Positions 41,791 to 49,465 of a stretch of 64,000 bases of DNA are shown in pieces (positions within the stretch are counted from its first letter, which is position 1; every line of letters starts with the position of its first letter). The notes beneath the pieces were generated by a model. It saw only the letters and a program-made list of their open reading frames with translations. It made no database searches and was not told where the DNA came from. Where the stretch lies: contig CAVPHV010000004.1 in the NCBI GenBank assembly GCA_963704825.1, forward strand, positions 62,001 through 126,000, read 5' to 3'. Source of the stretch: CAVPHV01 sp963704825 (GTDB lineage Bacteria; Actinomycetota; Acidimicrobiia; Spongiisociales; UBA5794). Both the position numbers and the translations under genes were made by a program.

Positions 41791-42202
41791 CTCTCCGGGC
41801 CGTCAGCATGAGACCCGATGCGAGAGCGACGTTCGCTGTCACGTACGCGACCACGGACGCAACAACGAGCGTGGTGTTCGTCGGACAGGTCCCCCAGAAG
41901 TCGCATGGCTCAGACGGTCCAGATATGAAGAACATGAAGAGGAAGACGAACACAAGCGGCGACAGGACGGCCAATACAACACCTGCCCAACGCCGGTTCC
42001 TCAACCCGTACTTGACCGCCACGCCAAGGGCGAAGAGATGAAAGACGGTGTCAAGACCGAGCATCTCGTCCACGTCGTTTGGAATCCGTACCGAGACCAA
42101 CTTCCACACCCAGATCAACCACACCAACGGAGTCAGCAACACGAGGATCGCCATGACAATCGGCAGTCGATCGAGTGCACGCAATCGCTCAAGAATCCCC
42201 AT
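41786..42202 (-). CDS. Small four-helix membrane protein, unknown function
   Basis: This 138-residue protein (start ATG at 42202, MGILERLRAL) has about four membrane helices, a polar loop after the first (VRIPNDVDEMLGLD) and two Cys (CDFWGTC) in the third loop. I do not recognise a family. Its start lies 14 bases inside the end of the next upstream membrane-protein gene, so the two are coupled. It is cargo of the tRNA-Ala element. Confidence 0.6.
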   Translation of the reverse strand: MGILERLRALDRLPIVMAILVLLTPLVWLIWVWKLVSVRIPNDVDEMLGLDTVFHLFALGVAVKYGLRNRRWAGVVLAVLSPLVFVFLFMFFISGPSEPCDFWGTCPTNTTLVVASVVAYVTANVALASGLMLTARRE

Positions 42203-42542
42203 GACGGCTCCCGCCGATAGAGTCGATCGGATAACCAGAGTCACCCCCACAACCTGGTCGCAATCCGACACCGATAGCGACCAGCCCTCCGAAGAGGAAC
42301 ACGACGGCGCCAACGGGAACGGGGAGGTGGTGAACATCGGCGACGATGAAGGAGCAGATGTTGGACGACATCCGGGCGAATACGGCTGCGGCGATCAATG
42401 CCCCAACGCCCAGTGCGACCCAACCCCACCTCGTTGCTCCCCTCGGCCTCTTCCATGGCTCCGGCCGGTACATGTCGTCAGGATCGTCAGGCCACCGGAT
42501 TCCGGGGTCAGGCCCGACTGCTTTGTGTTGATCGCCCTTCAT
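42189..42542 (-). CDS. Small two-helix membrane protein, unknown function
   Basis: This 117-residue protein has a polar, Trp/Pro/Asp-rich N-terminus (about 1-38), two membrane helices (about 40-58 and 72-95) and a Gly/Ser tail. No family is recognised. Its end overlaps the following membrane-protein gene by 14 bases, so they form a two-gene unit inside the element. Confidence 0.55.
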   Translation of the reverse strand: MKGDQHKAVGPDPGIRWPDDPDDMYRPEPWKRPRGATRWGWVALGVGALIAAAVFARMSSNICSFIVADVHHLPVPVGAVVFLFGGLVAIGVGLRPGCGGDSGYPIDSIGGSRHGDS

Positions 42543-42632
42543 TCTCTTGCTGCGTCCGTGAAACGGTTGACGTCGGCGGTCACAGCAGACGCACCTCCAC
42601 CATCCATCATGTGTCCGTGTGGACCGGTCCGT

Positions 42633-42735
42633 CTATGGGGGAACTAACCCATTTCATCACCACGGGTCCCTCGACCCCAAGCGTGTGGCCGACCCCATGC
42701 GCATGAATGCGCCGAATGGGGTACTTCCCCCATAG
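42633..42735. repeat. Imperfect inverted repeat pair abutting the second XRE copy
   Basis: CTATGGGGGAA at 42633-42643 recurs inverted as TTCCCCCATAG at 42725-42735, and the next bases are also largely complementary (ACCCATT and AATGGGGT), about 20 of 22 positions, with 58 bases between. The right arm ends exactly where similarity to the XRE gene begins, so it marks a rearrangement joint or the end of a small insertion. Confidence 0.6.
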
Positions 42736-42896
42736 GCGGTCACCTGTCACGCATCGAGCGCGGCCACCGCTGCCCCAGCTCCGAAGTCGCGGACCGCATC
42801 GCCGAGCTGTACCGCCTCCCAACAGCAATCACCGACAGGCTCATGGCAGCGGCCGCTCACACCAGGGAATACGGGCGCAGCATCGGCGCACGCTGA
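42735..42896 (+). pseudogene. XRE-family HTH fragment (copy 2, N-terminus lost)
   Basis: From GGTCACC onward the sequence closely follows copy 1 (HLSRIERGHRCPSSEVADRI, then DRLMAAAAHTREYGRSIGAR and TGA at 42894-42896). Helix 1 and most of helix 2 are missing because the match starts at the inverted-repeat arm. No start codon suits it, so it is a fragment. Confidence 0.75.
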
Positions 42897-43125
42897 CGCC
42901 GCGTTCCTGACGGCGTAGAGCGGTTCGGCCGCTGCAAGGCGGGGTCACTTCAGTTGAGGACCTTGGCCTCGGCGCGGACCGAGGTTGGCGGAAACGGCAG
43001 GACGCCTCTATGCCCAAGAGTTGTGCGACGATGACAATGCGGGTAGACACCGTGGAGGAGGAGCGGGGAGCCCTTGTATCGGCAAACCGCGGCCGCAGCA
43101 CTGACATAGAGCGGAGGTGGGCGCC

Positions 43126-43590
43126 ATGAGTTACTTCAAAGACCTATCGCCTTACACTTACAACTTGGGACCCGAGGACGGCCAAGGCGCGGTCAATATC
43201 GGGTGGCTCGAAGGCGAGTGCGAGTACCCGACTGGACCGGTCCCCGATGGATTCGTCGAGCGTATCGGCTGGCTCACCGACCTCTCCGTTCGTGTGACGC
43301 GGGGGTGGCAAGGATGCACGCTCAACCCCTCCGCCCCCTCGTGTCGGGAATACCCGGTTGACGGTGGTCTGGGTAGTGCTGAGATCAGGATTGAAGGTGC
43401 GGATGGGACGGTGTACGCGGCTCCGAACCTCATCGCTCACTATGTAGTGGCCCACGGGTATCGACCACCGGAGCCGTTCGTCGAGGCCGTAATGGCGCTG
43501 GACAGGCCGCCAGACCCGCGCACCTGGTACCGGCGTTGGGAACCCGAGCGTGGCGCGGGACTGGGCTACGAGGCCGCCGCTAACGACTGA
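43126..43590 (+). CDS. YFKDLSPY-type hypothetical protein
   Basis: This 154-residue soluble protein starts MSYFKDLSPYTYNLG after GGAGGTGG (43113-43120), 5 bases before ATG 43126. A conserved-looking ending AHYVVAHGYRPPEPFVEAV precedes a charged tail. Proteins with this opening and length occur widely next to immunity-like or housekeeping genes and have no known function. It contains an even spread of acidic and aromatic residues and no membrane segment. It is cargo of the tRNA-Ala element. Confidence 0.7.
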   Translation: MSYFKDLSPYTYNLGPEDGQGAVNIGWLEGECEYPTGPVPDGFVERIGWLTDLSVRVTRGWQGCTLNPSAPSCREYPVDGGLGSAEIRIEGADGTVYAAPNLIAHYVVAHGYRPPEPFVEAVMALDRPPDPRTWYRRWEPERGAGLGYEAAAND

Positions 43591-43617
43591 AGGCCCGACC
43601 CCAAGCCGAGGAGTGGG

Positions 43618-44016
43618 CTACAGGCCACTAGACCCTCCACTGCCAAACCCCGACGTGCCTCCCATGCCTATCCCTGAGGTGATCGTCTCAAGTGTCTCGT
43701 CGTAGTTGCCGGGCCGCGCCACAACCACATCGACGCCGGCGGCGGCGACCGTGTCCAACCAATCCGATTGCTCGAGCGTGAGCCGACCCCGAGCCGACTT
43801 GCATTCGATCGCCATCACGCCGCGGTCCGGGTGCGTCAGGAACAGGCCGGGCCATCCCTTGCCGTTGTACTGCGCCGCGGTCGTGGTCGGGGGCGCGGTG
43901 AGGGCGCGGGAGGGTGCAAAACAGGGGAAAACCGTGGGTAAGGGTGAGTAGAGAACTACCTGGTCAGGGCGTATTTCGCCTAGTCGGCGCCATACCCGAT
44001 CTTGCATGGCATGCAA
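43618..44016 (-). CDS. VRR-NUC-like nuclease-fold protein starting inside the att repeat
   Basis: Residues 50-115 match the VRR-NUC restriction-endonuclease fold: GKGWPGLFL, the E-x-K pair in IECKS, then RLTLEQSDWLDTVAAAGVDV. The usual GxPD has Gly in place of Asp, so catalysis is doubtful. Residues 1-48 are unlike the family, and the ATG codons (44016 or 44007) lie in the tRNA-derived repeat, so the present N-terminus was probably created by integration. The C-terminal tail is Gly/Ser-rich. VRR-NUC genes are common in phages and their satellites. Confidence 0.65.
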   Translation of the reverse strand: MHAMQDRVWRRLGEIRPDQVVLYSPLPTVFPCFAPSRALTAPPTTTAAQYNGKGWPGLFLTHPDRGVMAIECKSARGRLTLEQSDWLDTVAAAGVDVVVARPGNYDETLETITSGIGMGGTSGFGSGGSSGL

Positions 44017-44049
44017 GAGGTCGAGGGTTCAAATCCCTCCAGCTCCACA
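44001..44049 (+). repeat. attR: second copy of the tRNA-Ala 3' core
   Basis: These 49 bases are identical to 40617-40665 and end the 3.4-kb element. Bases upstream (CCGAT) do not restore a tRNA, so only the left copy is a complete gene. The following bases AAGGAAACCCC also match the left side. Confidence 0.95.
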
Positions 44050-44123
44050 AAAGGAAACCCCCGCGATTGGGGGCTGTCGAATAGTCGGCCCTCGGGGCGG
44101 GGTTTCTGCGCTTGGAGGACCAC

Positions 44124-44270
44124 CTAAGCCGAGGATTCCGAAGGCCCCAATCCCACAAGAACCCCACGCGCCGAAGCGTCCAGGGCGTCTGCGGCCGCTT
44201 CGTCGAGGCCTGGAAGGAGGTGGCCGTAGGTGTGTCGAGTGTTGTCCGAATCCCGAGTAATGCCCGCTGT
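44124..44270 (-). pseudogene. C-terminal relic of a second tyrosine recombinase
   Basis: A minus-strand frame reads HTYGHLLPGLDEAAADALDA and ends at TAG 44124-44126. It corresponds to the nucleophile-Tyr end of the intact recombinase domain at 40681-41304 (DTYGHLFDGLDEAAAERLDA) but is a different sequence. Everything upstream of the Tyr region is lost. Its position, 75 bases beyond the second att copy and pointing at it, is what a second element integrated at the same tRNA would leave. Confidence 0.75.
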
Positions 44271-44354
44271 CAAGTGGTGGGGGATGCTGCAGTGCCGGAC
44301 GAGAAGTGTCTGATGATGAACCGCACGGTTTGAACGGGCGATGGGGTCTGCGTG

Positions 44355-47300
44355 CTAGGTGGAGAACCGAACGATGGCCCACGTGTGCAGCCGGGGGATC
44401 TCAATGACATACCCAGGCGGGTTCGCAGCTCGCCGCATGATCAGGTCACCCTGGGGAATCGGGTCCGGCGCAAACAACTCAATGACGGGTTGATCAATCC
44501 CAGCGAGCAGGGCGTCGTGAACAAACAGCCGAACCCGCCCCTGGGGGCGAACCTGGTCGGCGGCCTGGCTGAAATCCCGGTTCACGACATGCAGCACGAC
44601 CTCAGTCGTATCAGTCACGGTTTTCCGGCGCGGCAGTACCAGAAGGTCACCCTCGCTCTCGACGACCTCGACCAACGGGGTGATCTCGTTGAGGACCTGC
44701 TTCACGCTCCGGTAGACCTCGACCCGTCCCGTCGCCAATCCGGCCTCGACGACGTCTCGCTGCGGACCATCCACGACCAGCTCGCCGGGGATGTAGATCT
44801 TCTGGTAGCGATTGAGTTCGGCGGCGGTGAGTTGTTTGGTGAAGAGGAGGTCGTCTCCCGCCACCACCAGTCCGGCGGGGATGTGATGGCCGAGCAACTG
44901 CGCGAGGGCTTCAGTGCTGGTGCTTCCACCGACCCGGGTTGCTGCGCTGTCGACGAGCAAGGCCACCTGCGCAACCGGCTCGAAGTCGTCGAATAGATCC
45001 TGGTGCGACAAGACGAAATTGAAGAAGGGTCGATAAGCTCCGGGGTCGGAGGTGTAGTTCCCCTCCGTCGCCCACCCGTAGTGGGCATACGACAGCTGGT
45101 GGCCAAAGGCATACATCTGGGCGGTCCACCACGCCGGCGTGCGATACAACGAGTGGGTACTCAGGTAGTCGTAGTTGGGTCCCGGCAGAACCGCAACCAT
45201 GGGCTTGCCGAGGGCATCGGCCATCTTGGCCGCATGGAAGCTCTCTCGGCCAAATTGCTCGAGGTGGTTCACCTCTGGGCCAAAGAAGTCGTATAGGTTC
45301 CAGCCCATCAGGTGCAGCACGTCCAGGTTGTAGGAATTGCCCGAGAACAGCAGCTGCGGGTCAAGTGTCAGGGCGTGGGCCTTGAGACCGTTGATAGTCC
45401 ACTGCACTCGTCGATAGAGGTACACGTTGTAGATATCGATCAGCGGCAACTCGGGAACGTTCTCAGCCGGACATCCCTTCGTGGAGCCGCTCGTCCCGCC
45501 GTACGAGGCTGAACCTTGCACCGGGTGGTGATAGGTGTACCGGCAGTGAAAAACGTGTGTCAGATCCGCCAGCTCGTTCCATGGTTCGGTTTGCCACAGA
45601 GCCCTGAGGTCGGCCTCGAGGTATTGCCGGTAGTTGAAGGTCGCGATGTCGCCGATCTCCCACTCGTCGAAGTCCTCTTGGGCGTAGTTGGCGATCAGGT
45701 AGTTGCGGAATCCCGCCATGTTGAGCGGGTCAAAGGAGCCGCTGAAGTCGCGCCACTCCAGCCGTGCCGTAGAGAAGACTGAGTCCAGGTGCACCGCGTT
45801 CGCGCCGGCAGCAATTCCGCGTTCAATCTCGTCTCTGAGGTGCTGATTGAAGCTGGGCCGGTGTGCGCAGAACCAGATCTTCTCGACACACCCGAGATCA
45901 TCCGCCTCACAGAACCAGGGGATTTCGACATCGTGATTCGCGACGTCCTTGCAGGTGCTCGTCGCCAAGAGGTCGCTGTAGCCGGCAGGGTCGTACGTTG
46001 GTGGCACCGTGATCAGGTTCTTGTCGGCGGCGACGATGGCCCCCTCCGAGACCACTGCCGCGATGGCCTCCTCGTATCGGTCTTTGTCCGAATCGGCTGC
46101 TCCGGCTTCCTCGAAGAAGTACTTCTTGGCCCACACCGGATCGACTCCCCAGCCGATGATCATGTTGCGATGCAGCGAGTCGATCATCCCGTTGCCGCTC
46201 ACCACCAAGTTCTCGTTGTTCTCCCACCAACCCTCGAAGAATTCGAAGCCGGGTCGGAATGCGACCAGTGAACGCCGATAGCCATTCGGTTCCACACTCG
46301 GCGGAATGGTCACCTGAGGCTGAGGGGCAGGGTCGTCGGAGTAGTCACCGTCGTCTGCCCACGTCAGTGTGACGCCGGCCAGCAACACGGTGCCATCGGC
46401 GGCCCCCATCTTGAAGGCGAGCTTGCCGCTCCAGGAGGCCATGCCATGCTCGGGGACCTGCAATGACAGCGAGTATCTCTTCCAGTCTCCACCGAGATTC
46501 ACGATTCTGCTGTGCAACGGCTGTTGGTTCTCGGCGTCGACCCGCTGTACCCCCACGGTCATCGGTCGGGCTGGAGTCGACCGGGCGAAGAACTGCAGCT
46601 GATAGGTGCCGGCAGGCAGTATGAAGCCCCGCTGCGCCAGGACGACGTCCTGCGGCTTGTGCGCTGGGCTGTTGACCACGTTGGCCCGCAGCACATCCCC
46701 CCGGTAGCCCGCTAGGGCATCTCTCGCTGCCGGAGAGTTCACGATCTTGAACGAAGCCGACGCGGGTTGGGGCGCGACGTACAGTTTCCACCCCTCCTTG
46801 CCCTGCAGGAAATTGCCGTTGCCGATCAACTGATCGCCTATGGGGATGTCTCGGTCCGGCACCACGACCTCGCCGCCCTCGAGGATTGTCTCGCACGACA
46901 GATGGGACTCGCCGTTGTCACACTCGTCTCGGTCACTGCCCCCGCGGAGCCGATCGATGCCGAGGCCGCCGTCCAGATAGTCGTCGCCGAATCCGCCGTA
47001 GAGGACGTCGTTGCCGCCATTGCCAGCCAGGGTGTCGTCGCCGCCGGCTCCACGCACCACATCGTCTCCGGCCAGCCCAGCGAGACGGTCCGCGCGCTTG
47101 GTGCCGATGAGTTCGTCATCGTGGTGGCTGCCTTGGGCTGCGGCGACTCCGGCAAGCTCGTCCGTTCCGTGCCGGGTCGCGACCCCTTTGAGCAGGTTCA
47201 CCTTCACTCCGCCCGCGGCGTCGCGGTAGGACACCGTGTCGGTGCCGTTGCCACCCTTGGCCACGTCGTCGCCGCCTCCCGGCGTCAGGTTGTCATCGCC

Positions 47301-47948
47301 CGACCAGCCACGCAGCAGATCGGCGCCGTAGCCGCCCATGAGGCGGTCATCGCCGGCGTGGCCATCGAGGAGATCGTCTCCTCCTTCGCCTTCGAGCGTG
47401 TCGTGGCCGATGCCGCCGAGGAGGTGATCTGCGCCGGCTCCTCCCATGATGTGGTCATCACCGCCCCCGCCGCGGATAACGTTCGGCGCTGCCGCCCCAA
47501 CCACGCTGTCGTCGAACGGCGACCCGATGATGTTCTCGATCGAGTGCAGCTCGTCGATGTCCCACCCAATGGCGGTGCCGGCAGAGAGATCTACTTCGAC
47601 GCTGTTGGGAGCATTGCCGAAAGCAGCCCAGTCCGCTCCCAGGCCTCCCAGCATGACGTCGTCGCCCGGCCCGCCGACGAGGGTGTCATCCCCGTCGTAA
47701 CCGCAGAGGGTGTCGTTGCCTTCGCCACCCACCAGTCGGTCGTTGCCACCCAACCCGACAATTACATCGTTCCCGTCGGTGCCTTTCAGCACGTCATTGC
47801 CCATCGTGCCCACGACCGTTGCCGGCTTCCCGTCACACAAAGGTGGAGCCGCCTCCGCACCAGAGTGGGGGATCAGCATGACCACCCCGAGGATGAGCAG
47901 GGTAGCGCAGCACACGACCAGGGACTTGGGTAGGTACGGGCGGCGCAT
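44355..47948 (-). CDS. Large exported protein: RTX repeats, carbohydrate-binding-like and glycoside-hydrolase-like domains
   Basis: This 1197-residue protein starts at ATG 47948 (MRRPYLPKSL) with a Sec-type signal peptide (about 1-34). Residues 48-345 hold two dozen GGxGxDxLxG-type calcium-binding nonapeptides in three blocks. Residues about 370-510 look like a beta-sandwich carbohydrate-binding domain (GNGNFLQGKEGW at its start), and 520-1197 like a TIM-barrel glycosidase with GANAVHLDSVFS and FDPLNMAGFRNYL. The family is not one I can name. RTX proteins normally carry repeats at the C-terminus for type I export; here they are N-terminal with a Sec signal. The gene lies between recombinase and XRE relics, so it is probably cargo. 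Confidence 0.75.
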   Translation of the reverse strand: MRRPYLPKSLVVCCATLLILGVVMLIPHSGAEAAPPLCDGKPATVVGTMGNDVLKGTDGNDVIVGLGGNDRLVGGEGNDTLCGYDGDDTLVGGPGDDVMLGGLGADWAAFGNAPNSVEVDLSAGTAIGWDIDELHSIENIIGSPFDDSVVGAAAPNVIRGGGGDDHIMGGAGADHLLGGIGHDTLEGEGGDDLLDGHAGDDRLMGGYGADLLRGWSGDDNLTPGGGDDVAKGGNGTDTVSYRDAAGGVKVNLLKGVATRHGTDELAGVAAAQGSHHDDELIGTKRADRLAGLAGDDVVRGAGGDDTLAGNGGNDVLYGGFGDDYLDGGLGIDRLRGGSDRDECDNGESHLSCETILEGGEVVVPDRDIPIGDQLIGNGNFLQGKEGWKLYVAPQPASASFKIVNSPAARDALAGYRGDVLRANVVNSPAHKPQDVVLAQRGFILPAGTYQLQFFARSTPARPMTVGVQRVDAENQQPLHSRIVNLGGDWKRYSLSLQVPEHGMASWSGKLAFKMGAADGTVLLAGVTLTWADDGDYSDDPAPQPQVTIPPSVEPNGYRRSLVAFRPGFEFFEGWWENNENLVVSGNGMIDSLHRNMIIGWGVDPVWAKKYFFEEAGAADSDKDRYEEAIAAVVSEGAIVAADKNLITVPPTYDPAGYSDLLATSTCKDVANHDVEIPWFCEADDLGCVEKIWFCAHRPSFNQHLRDEIERGIAAGANAVHLDSVFSTARLEWRDFSGSFDPLNMAGFRNYLIANYAQEDFDEWEIGDIATFNYRQYLEADLRALWQTEPWNELADLTHVFHCRYTYHHPVQGSASYGGTSGSTKGCPAENVPELPLIDIYNVYLYRRVQWTINGLKAHALTLDPQLLFSGNSYNLDVLHLMGWNLYDFFGPEVNHLEQFGRESFHAAKMADALGKPMVAVLPGPNYDYLSTHSLYRTPAWWTAQMYAFGHQLSYAHYGWATEGNYTSDPGAYRPFFNFVLSHQDLFDDFEPVAQVALLVDSAATRVGGSTSTEALAQLLGHHIPAGLVVAGDDLLFTKQLTAAELNRYQKIYIPGELVVDGPQRDVVEAGLATGRVEVYRSVKQVLNEITPLVEVVESEGDLLVLPRRKTVTDTTEVVLHVVNRDFSQAADQVRPQGRVRLFVHDALLAGIDQPVIELFAPDPIPQGDLIMRRAANPPGYVIEIPRLHTWAIVRFST

Positions 47949-48005
47949 GACTCCCACTCTTTGCCTCCATCCTTGCGGCCACGGGCGGCCCCTCGCTAGT
48001 GGGCG

Positions 48006-48101
48006 AACGGCACTACCGCCCTCCGGATCGTGCTCAGCGACAGGCTGATGGCGGCGGCCGCGCTCACCAGGGAATACGGGCGCAGCATCGGCGTACGCTG
48101 A
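48006..48101 (+). pseudogene. XRE-family HTH fragment (copy 3)
   Basis: The frame ending at TGA 48099-48101 reads DRLMAAAALTREYGRSIGVR, nearly identical to the ends of the copies at 41621 and 42896. Only the last third of the gene remains. It lies 58 bases upstream of the large exported-protein gene start, on the other strand. Confidence 0.75.
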
Positions 48102-48168
48102 ATGGGTTTGCTGGCGCCGGCAGGCCGGTTCTACGGTTGATTCGCAACCCCAGGGAGGCCCGCAAGTC

Positions 48169-48603
48169 GTGGACGACAAGACCACCGGCTGGTGGCTCAT
48201 CGTCGGAGGCGGACTGTCTGCCCTTGGTTTGTTCCTGCCGTGGATCAGCTTCAGGACACAAGACTGGGCGACGTTCACCCGATCCGGCCTGGACGACGGC
48301 GACGGGTTGATGACGCTTGTCTGCGGTGCCGTCATCGTCATCATTGGCGGATACATAGTTGGCGGTAGCCAGATCACAAAGGGGAGCCTCATTGTTCTGT
48401 GGATGGCACTCATCACCGCCGGCGCCGTGTGGTTCACCAACTTCTTCGACATCCGCGATCGCATCGTCTATATCCATTGGGGGTCCACGCACGCCACGAG
48501 CGTCGGCTCCGGGATATGGGTCATAGCTGTTGGACTCTTTGTGACACTTTCCGGATTGGTACAGATGAGCAGCCGGTTTGTACGGTTTCGGCGTCGCAGC
48601 TAA
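48169..48603 (+). CDS. Four-helix membrane protein, unknown function
   Basis: This 144-residue protein starts at GTG 48169 after GGGAGG and has four membrane helices (about 7-25, 46-65, 74-92, 112-131) with short polar loops and a basic end (RFRRRS). No family is recognised. It sits between XRE copy 3 and a VRR-NUC fragment, the same place that small membrane proteins hold in the neighbouring element. Confidence 0.65.
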   Translation: MDDKTTGWWLIVGGGLSALGLFLPWISFRTQDWATFTRSGLDDGDGLMTLVCGAVIVIIGGYIVGGSQITKGSLIVLWMALITAGAVWFTNFFDIRDRIVYIHWGSTHATSVGSGIWVIAVGLFVTLSGLVQMSSRFVRFRRRS

Positions 48604-48635
48604 CACCCATTCCTCCTGGGTTGCTGCGGAGAGCC

Positions 48636-48740
48636 GATCCCGCGCCCGACTTGCTTTCGATGGCCATCACCCCGCGGTCCGGGTGTGCCAGGAACAGGCC
48701 GGGCTTCACCACTTCCGTCGTAACGCACTGCGGTCCGCCT
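48636..48740 (-). pseudogene. VRR-NUC-like fragment (copy 2)
   Basis: A minus-strand stretch reads PGLFLAHPDRGVMAIESKSG, matching the core of the VRR-NUC-like protein at 43618-44016 (including the Gly in place of Asp) and then leaving the family. Only about 35 residues survive. Confidence 0.75.
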
Positions 48741-49156
48741 CCCGGGTTCGGTCAGGATCGGGTCGCGGTCTGGCTACAGGACGCAGCAGACAGGCACCGC
48801 TCATAGAGGCGGACGGCCCTCGACGTTGCTACTTCGTCTGCATCCCTGACGTGACGGTGACGATCACGTCGTCGCTATCGGCGGGCCGAACCACCGCATG
48901 ACCTGGCGTCGACCCCATGCGTAAGAGTTGAGGGCAGTTCTCCCCCGGCAGCGCACACCTTGTGGTCGGAGTATGGAAGTGGAGGCGGCGGTGGACCCCA
49001 TAGACCCCAAAGCACTGAAATACGCGCCAGGTCCTGGGATCCGGCCACACCCCTGATCGGTGCGACGTCGACAACACGCCCCCGCTCATGCCGAGGCCTC
49101 GGAGGACCGCGGTAATCCGCGGTTGACGCTGGTGGTGGGTGCCGTGACGTCTCTGA
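48741..49156. other. Non-coding or decayed stretch at the island's right side
   Basis: I see no gene. There is a palindrome CCGAGGCCTCGG (49093-49104) next to ACCGCGG/CCGCGGT (49108-49125), possibly a terminator for the NIPSNAP gene on the minus strand. I searched by eye for a third copy of the tRNA-Ala repeat and found none, so the right end of the outer element is not fixed. Confidence 0.45.
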
Positions 49157-49444
49157 TTACAGCGGGACGGCCACCATCGTGCGGGTGTCGATTGTATCCA
49201 GCAGCTTGGCCGGTTCCGGCTCGATTGCCCGGCGCTGGGCCGAGGCGTAGTACGCCTCCACGGTGGCCTCGATGCCGCCCTCGGCGCTGACGATCCAGAT
49301 GAACTGGTTGTCTTTGGGCACCATCCAAGCTCCAACCACCTCGAACCCCACAGCCCGACGAGCCTCGACGACCGCCGGGAAGATCTCGAGGAAGGTATCC
49401 ATCTGCCCGTCCTTGACCTCATACATCCGTAATTCGTATTCCAT
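49157..49444 (-). CDS. NIPSNAP family protein
   Basis: This 95-residue protein matches one NIPSNAP ferredoxin-like (dimeric alpha/beta barrel) unit: it starts MEYELRMYEVKDGQMDTF and has VVGAWMVPKDNQFIWIVS in the middle. Function in bacteria is not established. GGAGAG lies upstream of the start. It stands alone. Confidence 0.85.
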   Translation of the reverse strand: MEYELRMYEVKDGQMDTFLEIFPAVVEARRAVGFEVVGAWMVPKDNQFIWIVSAEGGIEATVEAYYASAQRRAIEPEPAKLLDTIDTRTMVAVPL

Positions 49445-49465
49445 CGGTCTCTCCTCGTTCCTACG

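Larger units (their letters stand above)
40617..44049. mobile_element. 3.4-kb element integrated at tRNA-Ala(GGC)
   Basis: The element is bounded by the perfect 49-bp repeats at 40617-40665 and 44001-44049. It carries a C-terminal tyrosine recombinase gene, an XRE-type regulator and a second partial copy of it, two small membrane proteins, a YFKDLSPY-type protein and a VRR-NUC-like protein. It has no replication, packaging or conjugation gene, and the recombinase lacks its N-terminal half, so it is probably a decayed or dependent element. It interrupts the chromosomal stretch from rsfS to leuS. Confidence 0.88.

Noticed and set aside
44001..44049. A second tRNA-Ala gene
   Set aside because: Only the anticodon-stem-to-3' part is present; the acceptor 5' strand and D arm are missing, so it is an attachment-site copy.
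46880..47820. CRISPR-like regular repeats
   Set aside because: The periodic GC pattern is the coding sequence of calcium-binding nonapeptides, not spacer-separated palindromic repeats. No CRISPR array is seen anywhere in the window.
46767..47933. A 388-codon plus-strand frame rich in Val and Ala
   Set aside because: It is the reverse image of the RTX nonapeptide repeats of the exported protein.
48741..49160. Third att copy marking the outer element's right end
   Set aside because: I compared this stretch by eye with the 49-bp core and found no convincing match.
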